Below are positions 1 to 8,452 of a stretch of DNA of 64,000 bases, in pieces. Under the pieces are notes generated by a model. That model was not told where the DNA came from. It worked only from the letters and a program-made list of their open reading frames with translations, and made no database searches. Location of the stretch: NCBI GenBank assembly GCA_017942165.1, contig JAGKSB010000005.1, forward strand, positions 62,001-126,000, in the 5' to 3' direction. Numbering within the stretch: the stretch's first letter is position 1; each line of letters begins with the position of its first letter. Both the position numbers and the translations under genes were made by a program. The stretch is from Rhinopithecimicrobium faecis. Its GTDB lineage: Bacteria; Bacteroidota; Bacteroidia; Sphingobacteriales; Sphingobacteriaceae.

Positions 1-2107
1 AAAAGAAGATAACAAAGCCTTTGACGTTAAGAAGTATGAACACAGTTACCCACACTGTTGGCGCACAGACAAGCCCGTATTATACTATCCATTAGATAGC
101 TGGTTTGTAAGATCAACAGCCGTTAAAGAAGATTTAGTAAGCTTAAATAAGACTATTAACTGGAAACCTGAAGCTACGGGTACAGGTCGCTTTGGAAATT
201 GGCTAGAGAATTTAGTAGACTGGAATTTATCCCGGTCCAGATATTGGGGTACCCCGCTGCCAATCTGGCGTTCTGCGGATGAGAATGAAGAAATTTGTAT
301 CGGCTCACTACCGGAATTAAAAGGGTTATTAGAAGCTTCTTTAGTTTCAGATGTATTATCGGAAACAGAAAAAGCAACCAATAAGTCCTATTTAGATAAA
401 TTCGGCACGGAGTCCTTAGACTTACACCGTCCCTATGTAGATGATATTATCTTAGTATCGGATGCAGGGCAGAAATTATTCCGTGAGCCTGATTTAATTG
501 ATGTGTGGTTTGACTCCGGCGCTATGCCTTATGCACAGTGGGGATTAGACCATGAGAAGCTTGCTGCTGGCGACCCATCTCCTTTTAACGAAGGCTTTGA
601 CGCTGCTTTCCCGGCAGACTTCATCGCTGAAGGAGTTGATCAAACACGTGGCTGGTTTTTCACGCTACATGCGATATCAACGATGATCAGTAAATCTATT
701 GCCTTCAAAAATGTTGTTTCAAATGGCTTAGTACTTGATAAAAACGGAAACAAAATGTCTAAACGCCTGGGTAATGGCGTAGACCCTTTTGCTGCCATAG
801 ATCAATATTCTGCCGATGCTACACGCTGGTATATGATTTCTAATGCCTCACCATGGGACAACTTAAAGTTCAATGTAGAAGGCTTAGATGAAGTACGCCG
901 TAAATTCTTCGGTACACTTTACAATACCTATGCATTCTTTGCATTATATGCCAATATCGACAACTTCTCGTATGCTGAACCGGATGTTGCGGCATCAGAG
1001 CGCCCAGAGATTGACCGTTGGATTATCTCAGTTTTAAATAGTTTGACTGCAGAAGTAGACGGCTATTTAGCAGACTATGAGCCTACGAAAGCAGCGCGTG
1101 CTATTCAAAATTTTGTGGATGAGCATTTAAGTAACTGGTATGTACGTCTATGTCGTCGTCGCTTCTGGAAAGGAGACTATACGACGGATAAAATCTCCGC
1201 ATATCAAACATTATACACCTGTTTGGATACGATTGCGAAATTGATGTCCCCGATCTCCCCTTTCTTCTCGGATCGCTTGTATTTAGATTTAAATGCGGCT
1301 ACAGGAAAAGAATCTTTTGAGTCGGTACACTTAGCAGACTTCCCAACATACCATGCTGATCTCGTAGATAAAGATCTTGAAGAGCGTATGGCCTTAGCGC
1401 AAAATATCTCTTCCTTAACCTTATCATTACGTAAGAAATCAAGCATCAATGTTCGTCAGCCACTAAATAAAATTTTAGTTCCTGTATTAGATCCAGCTTT
1501 CCAAACGCAGATTGAAATGGTGAAAGATTTAATCCTTTCGGAAACGAATATTAAAGACATCGCATTTATTTCTGATACGACGGGTATTATTAAAAAGAAA
1601 ATAAAACCGAATTTTAAAGCCCTTGGCGCGAAAGTTGGTAAGGATATGAAGTTAGTATCTTCCGCGATTCAAGCTTTCACTTCTGAGCAGATTGCTGCCT
1701 TGGAAAATGCGGGGGAATTAGCCCTAGAAAATACGCCCTATACAATCTCTACGGCAGATGTGGAAATCATCGCTGAAGATGTTGCAGGATGGCAGGTAGC
1801 AAATCTAGGTAAATTAACGGTTGCCTTAGATATTCAGATTACTGAAGAGCTGAAGAAAGAAGGTCTCTCTAGAGAATTAATCAACCGTATTCAGAATCTG
1901 CGTAAGGATAAAGGATTTGAGGTTACAGACCGTATTAACGTAAAGGTAACACACAATCAAGAGATTGCAAATGCAGCCAATGAAAATTTATCGTATATTT
2001 GTACCGAAATTCTAGCTGATTCCTTCATTTTTGAGGAGACTCTAACCAATGGTGACTCTGTGGAGATCGACGGAATTCAACTACAAATATTAATCGAAAA
2101 AAATTAA
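1..2107 (+). CDS. ileS: Isoleucyl-tRNA synthetase, C-terminal part (5' end outside window)
   Basis: Class Ia aminoacyl-tRNA synthetase that charges tRNA-Ile in the cytoplasm. The frame is open from the first bases of the window, so only about the last 700 residues are seen. Visible are the WFDSG and RGWFFT segments of the Rossmann catalytic core and the class I signature KMSKR at 752-766. Then come the helical anticodon-binding domain and a long C-terminal region (about 1450-2107) typical of the large bacterial/eukaryote-like IleRS. The HIGH motif lies upstream of the window. The next gene begins 4 bases after the stop, so they are probably co-transcribed with lspA, an order common in Bacteroidota. 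The identification is firm; the true start is not visible. Confidence 0.96.
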   Translation, partial: KEDNKAFDVKKYEHSYPHCWRTDKPVLYYPLDSWFVRSTAVKEDLVSLNKTINWKPEATGTGRFGNWLENLVDWNLSRSRYWGTPLPIWRSADENEEICIGSLPELKGLLEASLVSDVLSETEKATNKSYLDKFGTESLDLHRPYVDDIILVSDAGQKLFREPDLIDVWFDSGAMPYAQWGLDHEKLAAGDPSPFNEGFDAAFPADFIAEGVDQTRGWFFTLHAISTMISKSIAFKNVVSNGLVLDKNGNKMSKRLGNGVDPFAAIDQYSADATRWYMISNASPWDNLKFNVEGLDEVRRKFFGTLYNTYAFFALYANIDNFSYAEPDVAASERPEIDRWIISVLNSLTAEVDGYLADYEPTKAARAIQNFVDEHLSNWYVRLCRRRFWKGDYTTDKISAYQTLYTCLDTIAKLMSPISPFFSDRLYLDLNAATGKESFESVHLADFPTYHADLVDKDLEERMALAQNISSLTLSLRKKSSINVRQPLNKILVPVLDPAFQTQIEMVKDLILSETNIKDIAFISDTTGIIKKKIKPNFKALGAKVGKDMKLVSSAIQAFTSEQIAALENAGELALENTPYTISTADVEIIAEDVAGWQVANLGKLTVALDIQITEELKKEGLSRELINRIQNLRKDKGFEVTDRINVKVTHNQEIANAANENLSYICTEILADSFIFEETLTNGDSVEIDGIQLQILIEKN

Positions 2108-2110
2108 ATT

Positions 2111-2497
2111 ATGACAAACAACAACGAGAAAACACGCTATAGCGATGCCGAATTACAAGAATTCAAAGGTATTATCCTTGAAAAAATACGTGTAGCTAAA
2201 GAGGAACTTTCTTCGTTGACGCAATCGCTAAATAACAGCAATGCAAACGGAACTGATGACACTGCAGGGACCTACAAAACATTAGAAGATGGCTCTGCAA
2301 CGCTAGAAAAAGAACAAACGAATCAATTGGCAGCACGCCAAAAGAAGTTTATCGATAATTTAGACGCAGCTTTAGTACGCATTGAAAACAAGACTTATGG
2401 CGTATGTAGAGAAACGGGAAAGTTAATTCAAAAAGAACGACTGAAAGCTGTTCCTCACACCACGTTAAGTATTGAAGCAAAAAATAAACAATATTAA
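2111..2497 (+). CDS. TraR/DksA-family protein lacking the zinc-finger cysteines
   Basis: A 128-residue protein with the DksA layout: a charged helical N-terminal half (coiled-coil arm) and a C-terminal segment reading YGVCRETGKLI, then KERLKAVPHTTLS. In DksA/TraR the last part is a C4 zinc finger (CxxC...CxxC). Here only one of the four cysteines remains (Cys99); the second is Thr and the last pair is absent. DksA binds the RNA polymerase secondary channel and works with ppGpp on stringent promoters; that this protein does so is inference. It sits between ileS and lspA and is followed by a strong terminator. It could be a structural homologue that folds without zinc. Confidence 0.88.
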   Translation: MTNNNEKTRYSDAELQEFKGIILEKIRVAKEELSSLTQSLNNSNANGTDDTAGTYKTLEDGSATLEKEQTNQLAARQKKFIDNLDAALVRIENKTYGVCRETGKLIQKERLKAVPHTTLSIEAKNKQY

Positions 2498-2514
2498 TTT
2501 TTTCAAAAATACCT

Positions 2515-2547
2515 AAAATGGTCTTTGGCAACAAAGACCATTTTTTT
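2515..2547 (+). terminator. Rho-independent terminator after the DksA-like gene
   Basis: AAAATGGTCTTTG, loop GCAA, CAAAGACCATTTT, then a T run: a 13-bp stem with a 4-base loop. It lies only 6 bases before the lspA start used here. It also contains an ATG (2518) in frame with lspA, which makes that ATG an unlikely start. Confidence 0.85.
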
Positions 2548-2553
2548 ACGCTT

Positions 2554-3204
2554 ATGAAAGGCTACACAAAACCACTAGCACTTATTTTTATCGTCCTATT
2601 AATTGATCAGGTTTCAAAAATCTGGGTGAAGTTAAATATGACCTTGGGCCAAGAATTTAATATTCTAGGCCATAAATTAATGATCCATTTCACAGAAAAT
2701 AATGGCATGGCCTTTGGCATGGAATTCGGCGGTGAAGCAGGAAAGCTTTTCCTAAGCCTATTTCGCATCGTTGCTGTTATTGGAATCGGATACGGTATTA
2801 CCTATATGATTAAGAATAAGTATAACCGCGGGTTTATCCTAAATGTCGCTTTAATATTTGCAGGCGCTTTAGGAAATATCCTCGACTCTACTTTCTACGG
2901 AATTTTCTTCTCTGAAAGCTCCTGGTATGAGCCCGCTAAGTTATTTCCCGCAGAAGGAGGCTATGCATCGATCTTCCATGGAAAGGTCGTAGACATGCTC
3001 TACGCTCCGCTATTTGCTGGAAATTACCCTTCTTGGATTCCTTTCTTCGGAGGACAAGACTTCTTATTCTTCCGACCTGTATTCAATGTAGCTGACTCCG
3101 CAATCTCCATCGGTGTAGCATTAATATTACTGTACCAAAAGAGATACTTTAAGGAAGAGCACCTTGAAAAAGAAAGCATAAACTCCGAAATTATCGAAGA
3201 TTAA
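2554..3204 (+). CDS. lspA: Lipoprotein signal peptidase (signal peptidase II)
   Basis: Inner-membrane aspartyl protease that removes the signal peptide of prolipoproteins after lipidation of the conserved cysteine. The 216-residue product has four hydrophobic segments. The two family aspartates are visible in GALGNILDS and in NVADSAISIG. It is longer than the proteobacterial enzyme (about 165 residues) because of an insertion between the catalytic blocks (around SSWYEPAKLFPAEGGY), as usual in Bacteroidota. I start it at ATG 2554, because the in-frame ATG at 2518 lies inside the preceding terminator hairpin. The lipoproteins in this window (azurin, S41 protease) are expected substrates. Confidence 0.95.
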   Translation: MKGYTKPLALIFIVLLIDQVSKIWVKLNMTLGQEFNILGHKLMIHFTENNGMAFGMEFGGEAGKLFLSLFRIVAVIGIGYGITYMIKNKYNRGFILNVALIFAGALGNILDSTFYGIFFSESSWYEPAKLFPAEGGYASIFHGKVVDMLYAPLFAGNYPSWIPFFGGQDFLFFRPVFNVADSAISIGVALILLYQKRYFKEEHLEKESINSEIIED

Positions 3205-3248
3205 TAACGGTAGTTACGAAAATAAATAACGGTAGTTACGAAGATAAA
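3205..3248. repeat. 22-bp tandem duplication directly after the lspA stop
   Basis: Two copies of TAACGGTAGTTACGAAAATA (first 20 bases of the unit) occupy 3205-3226 and 3227-3248. They are identical at 21 of 22 positions; the difference is A/G. The first copy begins at the base after the stop codon. It is one of three 22-bp duplications at gene 3' ends in this window. Confidence 0.85.
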
Positions 3249-3312
3249 TACTAAGGAGCTAAGATCCTTTATCTAAGGCTTCAAAACTCATAAAAGATAC
3301 CCTATTATACAA

Positions 3313-3349
3313 TGCCCCCAAAAAGTTAGACACTTCTGGGGGCATTTTT
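3313..3349 (+). terminator. Terminator-like hairpin with transposon-end-like loop
   Basis: TGCCCCCA at 3313-3320 pairs with TGGGGGCA at 3337-3344 and is followed by TTTTT, giving a GC-rich stem for termination of lspA. The left arm plus loop reads TGCCCCCAAAAAGTTAGACA. From memory this resembles terminal repeats of IS3-family (IS150 group) elements, but no transposase is nearby. Confidence 0.7.
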
Positions 3350-3433
3350 CATTTCTTGTCAAATTCCTTTTACACAGATTTCAAACCGCAAAGGAAGCGC
3401 TTATTTTCAGGGATTATAAGTATATTTGAAAGT

Positions 3434-4381
3434 ATGAACTTACTAAAAACTTTATTTCTTGTAGGCCTATTATGCAGTGCTAACCAACACTTATATGCGC
3501 AGGAAACCTCCGAAAAGCTACTAAAAAAACATATTTACACTTTAGCTGACGACCGTATGCAGGGGCGCGGAACAGGCTCCAAGCAGCTAAAAGAAGCGGC
3601 TTCTTATATCGAGAAAGCGTTTAAAAAATATGGTCTACAGCCAAAAGGTACGCAAGGGTACCGTCAATCTTTCACAGCAAAAGTTACACGCGTTAAAGTG
3701 GTAGATAGCCTCCGTCAGGCAGAAAACATCATCGGCTATATTGACAATAATGCCGCCCAAACCATAGTTATTGGCGCCCATTACGATCATTTAGGACTCG
3801 GCTATCAAGGCTCTTCTAGGGATGCTAATCCACTGGGGAATATACACAATGGCGCAGATGATAACGCTTCGGGCGTCGCTGCACTCTTGGAACTGGCAAG
3901 ATATTATGCAGGTAATAAACAACGGGAAACTTATAACTTCCTATTTATTGCCTTTGCGGCGGAAGAATTAGGCCTCTTGGGCTCGAAATATTTCTGTGCC
4001 AACCCCACCATTCCAATCGCTCAAATTAACTGCATGCTCAATATGGATATGATCGGTAGATACAACCCTGAAAATGGCTTAGCGATCATAGGCTATGGCA
4101 CCTCCTCGGCCTGGCCTCAGGTATTTGAATCCCTCAAAGCGCCTATTAAATTCTACACTTCCAAGGATGGTAATGGAGGCTCTGATCAGACATCCTTCTA
4201 CAAAAAAGATATCCCGGTATTATTCTTCCATACAGGAGGGCATCCCGATTATCATGCTACAGGTGATGATGCGGAGAAAATAGATTATGTAGCCCTCAAA
4301 GCGATAATAAATTTAGAGAAAGATATCATTCATAATATCTTGAAAATACAGCATAAATTCGACTTCCAGTTTACAAATTAA
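3434..4381 (+). CDS. Secreted M28-family zinc aminopeptidase
   Basis: Metallopeptidase of family M28, probably an aminopeptidase acting outside the cytoplasm. From ATG 3434 the product is 315 residues and begins with a clean signal peptide (MNLLKTLFLVGLLCSANQHLYAQ, cleavage near AQ). An upstream TTG would add 26 non-signal residues, so I reject it. The co-catalytic zinc ligands are recognisable: GAHYDHLG (His), GADDNASG (Asp), AAEELGLLG (catalytic Glu and ligand), NMDMIGR (Asp) and HPDYHATGDD (His). The nearest neighbour downstream begins 21 bases after the stop. Substrates cannot be inferred from sequence. Confidence 0.92.
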   Translation: MNLLKTLFLVGLLCSANQHLYAQETSEKLLKKHIYTLADDRMQGRGTGSKQLKEAASYIEKAFKKYGLQPKGTQGYRQSFTAKVTRVKVVDSLRQAENIIGYIDNNAAQTIVIGAHYDHLGLGYQGSSRDANPLGNIHNGADDNASGVAALLELARYYAGNKQRETYNFLFIAFAAEELGLLGSKYFCANPTIPIAQINCMLNMDMIGRYNPENGLAIIGYGTSSAWPQVFESLKAPIKFYTSKDGNGGSDQTSFYKKDIPVLFFHTGGHPDYHATGDDAEKIDYVALKAIINLEKDIIHNILKIQHKFDFQFTN

Positions 4382-4402
4382 GTAGCTAATATTATACAAT
4401 AG

Positions 4403-5305
4403 ATGAATATTTCCCGTGTACTTATAACTGGATCCAATGGTTTCTTAGGGCGTCAGTTAGTGTCTTTATTTCAATCCGACCCCACGTTCAACATCTGTGC
4501 TACCTCGCGCTCGGAAAATAGAAATCCCTTCTTACCAGCGGCGCAATTTAAGCAAGTGGATATAACAGATTACACCCTTTTTGGCGAGGTCATAGCAGCA
4601 TTTAAGCCTGACTTCATTATCAATACTGCGGCGGACTCCTCGGTAGATAGCTGCCAAGCAGCTCCTCAGGAATCCTTCGCCTTAAATGCGGACTCTGTAC
4701 GCCATATGGCGGAAATCTGTGCGGAGCAAAACATTTTCCTCATCCAATTATCCACAGACTTCGTGTTTGATGGCCGCAATGGCCCTTATGAAGAAACAGC
4801 ACCCACAAACCCCATAAATGCCTACGGGCTCTCAAAGGTTGCCGCAGAAAGGTTTATTCTTGACAGTGGCTGCAAAGCGGCTATCCTACGTACAATCTTA
4901 GTTTATGGCACCCAGACAGACCCCAATAGATCCAATCTTATCCTATGGGTTAAGAATTCCTTAACGCAACAAAAGCGTATTCAGGTAGTAGATAATCAAT
5001 GGCGTATGCCTACATTTGTGGAAGATTTAGCGAAAGCTTGTCTGCTAGTGATACAAAAACAGGCCACAGGAATATTCCATATTTCTAGTGATAAGATGTA
5101 CTCCATCTATGAAATTGCATGTGAGGTAGCCAACTTCTGGAAATTAGATCAGCGCCTAATAGATCCTATCAATGCGGAATCTTTGGCTGCGGCAGAACTA
5201 AGGCCTCAGAAAACAGGCTTTATAATAGAAAAGGCAGCAACAATATTAGGCTTTCAACCGCATAGCTTAGTTGAAAGCTTTCAAATAATGGATAAATATA
5301 GATAA
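4403..5305 (+). CDS. SDR-family sugar nucleotide reductase, RmlD-like
   Basis: A 300-residue extended short-chain dehydrogenase/reductase. The N-terminus carries the NAD(P)-binding glycine motif TGSNGFLGRQL, then ADSSVDSCQ and QLSTDFVFDG, typical of RmlD, and the catalytic Tyr-Lys pair in NAYGLSKVAAE. RmlD reduces dTDP-4-dehydrorhamnose in the last step of dTDP-rhamnose synthesis. No rmlA, rmlB or rmlC genes are near, so the substrate is open; other members of the group reduce different sugars or are regulatory subunits of methionine adenosyltransferase. The following thioesterase starts 25 bases downstream. Confidence 0.8.
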   Translation: MNISRVLITGSNGFLGRQLVSLFQSDPTFNICATSRSENRNPFLPAAQFKQVDITDYTLFGEVIAAFKPDFIINTAADSSVDSCQAAPQESFALNADSVRHMAEICAEQNIFLIQLSTDFVFDGRNGPYEETAPTNPINAYGLSKVAAERFILDSGCKAAILRTILVYGTQTDPNRSNLILWVKNSLTQQKRIQVVDNQWRMPTFVEDLAKACLLVIQKQATGIFHISSDKMYSIYEIACEVANFWKLDQRLIDPINAESLAAAELRPQKTGFIIEKAATILGFQPHSLVESFQIMDKYR

Positions 5306-5330
5306 CTCAATACGAGTAAAAAAAAGTAGT

Positions 5331-5858
5331 ATGGCGAAAAAATTTGCGAAAGAATCATTCACGGTGATGAACGAACTGGTGTTACCAAATGACACCAACA
5401 CCTTGAATAATTTGATGGGAGGGAAATTATTATTATGGATGGATATCTGTTCGGCTATGGCTGCACAGAAGCACTCCAATAGTATTGTTGTAACCGTATC
5501 AGTGGACAATGTATCCTTCCAGCGCTCCGTAAAATTAGGGGAAGTGATCTCCATTGAAGCACAGGTTACGCGCTCCTTTAACTCTTCCATGGAAGTACGC
5601 ATGACAGTCTATGCGCAAAACTTACCGGAAGGGACAAAAATAAAAACAAATGAGGCTTATTATACCTTCGTTGCTATTGACTCGGAAGGAAGACCACGCG
5701 CAGTACCTGAAACGGTACCTGAAACTCAAAAAGAAATGATTTTATTTAATGGGGCTTTACAGCGGAGGGAATTAAGGTTGATCCTCTCCGGGAAGATGAA
5801 GCCACAGGATGCGACTGAACTTCAAAATATACTGACCACCTTTGGTATCAAAAACTAA
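5331..5858 (+). CDS. Acyl-CoA thioesterase (hotdog fold)
   Basis: A 175-residue cytoplasmic protein of the acyl-CoA hydrolase (YciA/BFIT-like) group, which hydrolyses acyl-CoA to free fatty acid and CoA. The core reads NDTNTLNNLMGGKLLLWMD and continues with the hydrophobic hotdog helix (SAMAAQKHS) and VDNVSFQRSVKLGEVI; the Asn/Asp of the first block belongs to the active site in the family. The C-terminal 40 residues are a charged extension. A second, shorter thioesterase of the same family lies at 39401-39808. A strong hairpin follows and separates it from the convergent EVE gene. Confidence 0.88.
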   Translation: MAKKFAKESFTVMNELVLPNDTNTLNNLMGGKLLLWMDICSAMAAQKHSNSIVVTVSVDNVSFQRSVKLGEVISIEAQVTRSFNSSMEVRMTVYAQNLPEGTKIKTNEAYYTFVAIDSEGRPRAVPETVPETQKEMILFNGALQRRELRLILSGKMKPQDATELQNILTTFGIKN

Positions 5859-5867
5859 CTCCTATAT

Positions 5868-5900
5868 AACAAAGGCTAGCACATGGTGCTAGCCTTTGTT
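5868..5900. terminator. Bidirectional terminator between convergent genes
   Basis: AACAAAGGCTAGCAC, loop ATG, GTGCTAGCCTTTGTT: a perfect 15-bp stem between the thioesterase (+) and the EVE gene (-). U-rich flanks are weak but present on both strands. Confidence 0.8.
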
Positions 5901-5909
5901 GTTAGTTAT

Positions 5910-6317
5910 TTATTCGTTCCCTAAAGCCAGGATACGGTCGAATTCCTCCACCTTTAATGGCATCACAGATAAACGCCCCTGACGCACTAAAGCAATATCT
6001 TGAAGCAGTGCATCCTTTTTTATTGTCTCCAGGCTCACAGGCTTCTTAAGTGTTTCTACAGGTGCAAGATCTACGACGACCCAGCGATCCTCCTCAGTTG
6101 TGGGATCCTGATAGAATTCACGAATAACTTTAGCTACGCCGACAACTTCCTTCCCTTCATTCGAATGATAGAAAAGAACTAAGTCGCCTTCGCGCATCGC
6201 CTTTATATTATTTCTTGCCTGATAATTACGTACGCCATCCCAAAAGGTCTGCCCATCTTTATTAAACTGTTCCCAACTATATTTGAAGGGTTCGGATTTG
6301 ACTAAAAAATAATTCAT
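5910..6317 (-). CDS. EVE-domain protein
   Basis: A 135-residue single-domain protein of the EVE/PUA-like group (thymocyte nuclear protein 1 type). It starts MNYFLVKSEPFKYSWEQF and has WDGVRNYQARNNIKAM and GDLVLFYHSNEG, the hallmark segments of the domain. EVE domains bind modified bases; in eukaryotes the relatives read modified cytosine, and in bacteria they occur in RNA modification and defence settings. Here the context is plainly housekeeping, as the last gene of a minus-strand run after gldC (12 bases apart), so a defence role is not suggested. The exact ligand is unknown. Confidence 0.88.
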   Translation of the reverse strand: MNYFLVKSEPFKYSWEQFNKDGQTFWDGVRNYQARNNIKAMREGDLVLFYHSNEGKEVVGVAKVIREFYQDPTTEEDRWVVVDLAPVETLKKPVSLETIKKDALLQDIALVRQGRLSVMPLKVEEFDRILALGNE

Positions 6318-6329
6318 GGCTAATTGCTA

Positions 6330-6680
6330 TTAATTTTGTTTTTCTAAAACTTCCATTTTATCAGCGAAGTGAGCACAGTAGTCGCGTAAATCAGCGATTA
6401 CTTTTTCAGCCATCGGATCCCCACCCGCAGAGCGAATAAAAGAATCTCCTAAGGTCTGTAGTGTCTCGTAGAAGAAACGCTTCATCTCATCGTAAGGCAT
6501 ATCTTTTGTCCAAAGGTCAATACGTAAAGAGTTTTTATATTGTGCATCCCACAAAGCTAAATACATAGCCTTAGCAGGTAACAAATCTGAAGACTCTCCA
6601 TCTGTTGAAGACCAGTTAATGGTATCTGGAACGTTGTTATCGTCTAATTCGATTTCTAATTTAATTTCTGCTTTTTTCAT
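6330..6680 (-). CDS. gldC: Gliding-motility-associated protein GldC
   Basis: A 116-residue cytoplasmic protein that matches GldC along its length: KAEIKLEIELDDNNVPDTI, SSDLLPAKAMYLALWD, then RIDLWTKDMPYDEMKRFFYE. In Flavobacterium GldC is an accessory gliding protein whose loss reduces but does not abolish motility. It is found widely in Bacteroidota that do not glide, and no other gld or spr gene is in the window. It has no signal peptide or membrane segment. It lies 12 bases before the EVE gene and 14 after a small membrane protein, probably one transcript. Confidence 0.92.
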   Translation of the reverse strand: MKKAEIKLEIELDDNNVPDTINWSSTDGESSDLLPAKAMYLALWDAQYKNSLRIDLWTKDMPYDEMKRFFYETLQTLGDSFIRSAGGDPMAEKVIADLRDYCAHFADKMEVLEKQN

Positions 6681-6694
6681 TTCTATTTGTATAG

Positions 6695-6934
6695 TTAGCT
6701 ATAGAGCTTGATTAACACCGAGCCGATGGATACGACCAGGATAAAGCCAAGCTGCATAAACCATAGTTTTTGAGTTTCTTTAATTCGTAGGCGGAATAAC
6801 ACATCGACAACGGAGAAAATAGCGATCCATAGCAGCAATAAACCTATTGAAAACAAAGGCTTGTCACTACGAGACTCCGTTATATACCAAGTCAGGACAC
6901 AGGCAACCGCAATATTTATCGGTGTTAAACGCAT
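6695..6934 (-). CDS. Small membrane protein, unknown function
   Basis: A 79-residue hydrophobic protein with two to three predicted membrane helices (about residues 6-18, 27-45 and 60-77) and a short charged loop (FRLRIKETQKLW) between the last two. I do not recognise the family. Its placement between the DEAD-box helicase (39 bases upstream) and gldC (14 bases downstream) on the same strand supports it being a real, co-transcribed gene. Confidence 0.7.
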   Translation of the reverse strand: MRLTPINIAVACVLTWYITESRSDKPLFSIGLLLLWIAIFSVVDVLFRLRIKETQKLWFMQLGFILVVSIGSVLIKLYS

Positions 6935-6973
6935 AGTTTTATCGGGGGCTTTTCCAAAAATGGACTAAGCCAA

Positions 6974-8323
6974 TTATTTTGTTCTGAAGTTACGTTTTGT
7001 GGAACCTTTAGCACCTTGTTTATTCGAACGGTATCCCCCAGCACGTTGTGCTGCTTTGGCTTCATTCTGCTTAATGACAAATTTCTTCTCATGGAAAGCT
7101 CCTTTAAAGTCAGGATCCTCTTTACGCTTCTGCATATCAATTTCCTTAGCTATCATCTGACGCTCTAGGTAAGGTGTTTCCTCGATAAATACATCCGCAG
7201 GAATTGCTTCTACATCGACAGATTGGCGCATAAGCTTCTCAATTTTACGGAAGTAATAGCGCTCAGCCTCATTACAGAAAGTAATCGCAATCCCTTTATT
7301 GAAAGCACGTCCTGTACGTCCGATACGGTGTACGTAATCTTCGGTAATAATAGGCACCTCAAAGTTAATAACGTGGGAAACATTGGAAACATCCAAGCCA
7401 CGTGCTGCGACATCTGTTGCCACAAGAATACGTACATTCCCTTCTTTAAAGGAATTAATAGAGTTAATACGTGTATTCTGCCCTTTATTAGCATGGATTA
7501 CGCGCACTTGCTCTTTCCCATATTTACGTTCTACAAAGGCAAATACGTTATCAGCAATAGTACGTGTCTTACAGAAGATAATTAATCGATGGAAGGACTC
7601 ATCATCTTTTAATAAATGCTGTAACAAATGTAATTTGGTCTTTAAGTTAGGCACAAAATACACTTGTTGATGTACTGTTGCAGCTGGTGTCGCTTGCTCC
7701 GAAACTTCAATAATTGTTGGAAAAGCTAAGAAGTCACCCGCAATTTTACGTACTAACTCAGACATCGTTGCTGAGAATAACAAATTCTGACGTTTGCGAG
7801 GAACGACTTCTAAGATGCGGTGGATTTTTGAAATAAAGCCCATATCCATCATTTTATCAGCCTCATCCATCACAAGACATTTTAGCGACTTCACGTTGAT
7901 ATGTCCTTCTAAATAAAGGTCTAAGAAACGTCCCGGTGTAGCGACAATAATATCTACTCCTTTTTCGAGATTCTCAATTTGCGTTTTGGGGCCTAAACCA
8001 CCATATAAGACAACCGTACGTAAATCTAAGTAGGTTGAAAATTGTTGAATATCTTCTTCAATTTGCATGGCTAATTCACGCGTAGGCGAAAGAATTAACG
8101 CACGTGCATCATTTCCTTGTGCGTACTTTAGGTTCATTAATAAGGGCAATACAAATGCAGCAGTCTTACCTGTACCTGTTTGTGCGATTCCCATAATATC
8201 CTGACCCGCTAAAATTGGCGTAATGGCCTTTTTTTGGATTTCTGTTGGTGTGCTATAGCCTGCTTCGGCGATAGCATTTAAAAGTTGTTTGTTGAATTTA
8301 AAATCTTCAAATGTATGCTGCAT
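6974..8323 (-). CDS. DEAD-box ATP-dependent RNA helicase
   Basis: RNA helicase of the RhlE/CsdA group, used in ribosome assembly, mRNA turnover or cold adaptation. About 449 residues with the ordered motifs: Q-motif (FNKQLLNAI...TEIQKKAI), Walker A AQTGTGKTAA, PTRELA, TPGR, VMDEADKM, SATM, then in domain 2 FCKTR, VATDVAARGLD and HRIGRTGR. A basic tail (KQGAKGSTKRNFRTK) probably binds RNA. I start it at the ATG giving MQHTFEDFKF; a TTG nine codons upstream adds only an unrelated stretch. A -7 box TATCTTTG sits exactly 4 bases before this ATG, as at recF. It heads the run helicase, membrane protein, gldC, EVE. Confidence 0.93.
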   Translation of the reverse strand: MQHTFEDFKFNKQLLNAIAEAGYSTPTEIQKKAITPILAGQDIMGIAQTGTGKTAAFVLPLLMNLKYAQGNDARALILSPTRELAMQIEEDIQQFSTYLDLRTVVLYGGLGPKTQIENLEKGVDIIVATPGRFLDLYLEGHINVKSLKCLVMDEADKMMDMGFISKIHRILEVVPRKRQNLLFSATMSELVRKIAGDFLAFPTIIEVSEQATPAATVHQQVYFVPNLKTKLHLLQHLLKDDESFHRLIIFCKTRTIADNVFAFVERKYGKEQVRVIHANKGQNTRINSINSFKEGNVRILVATDVAARGLDVSNVSHVINFEVPIITEDYVHRIGRTGRAFNKGIAITFCNEAERYYFRKIEKLMRQSVDVEAIPADVFIEETPYLERQMIAKEIDMQKRKEDPDFKGAFHEKKFVIKQNEAKAAQRAGGYRSNKQGAKGSTKRNFRTK

Positions 8324-8327
8324 GGCA

Positions 8328-8335
8328 CAAAGATA
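8328..8335 (-). promoter_or_regulatory. -7 box 4 bases before the DEAD helicase start
   Basis: TATCTTTG matches the Bacteroidota -7 consensus TAnnTTTG; the string TATCTTTGTGCCATG includes the start codon and is identical to that at recF. No TTG is seen at the usual distance upstream. The position may be off by one base. Confidence 0.5.
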
Positions 8336-8452
8336 AAGAAAACCATTCAATGCAGCTGAGAAATAAAAAACTGAACCGTCTTATTATTGCCATTTTATTG
8401 CCACAAGATAAATTATATCCTATGTCAAAACAGGTAAAATTTGGCTTATATT

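Noticed and set aside
2518..2553. Upstream ATG start for lspA
   Set aside because: The codons lie in the terminator hairpin of the preceding gene.
3356..3433. Upstream TTG start for the M28 peptidase
   Set aside because: It would put 26 charged residues before a perfect signal peptide.
5910..6317. EVE-domain protein as part of a defence island
   Set aside because: All neighbours are housekeeping genes; no nuclease, methylase or integrase is near.
6330..6680. Evidence for gliding motility from gldC
   Set aside because: GldC alone occurs in many non-gliding Bacteroidota; no other gld, spr or por gene is in the window.
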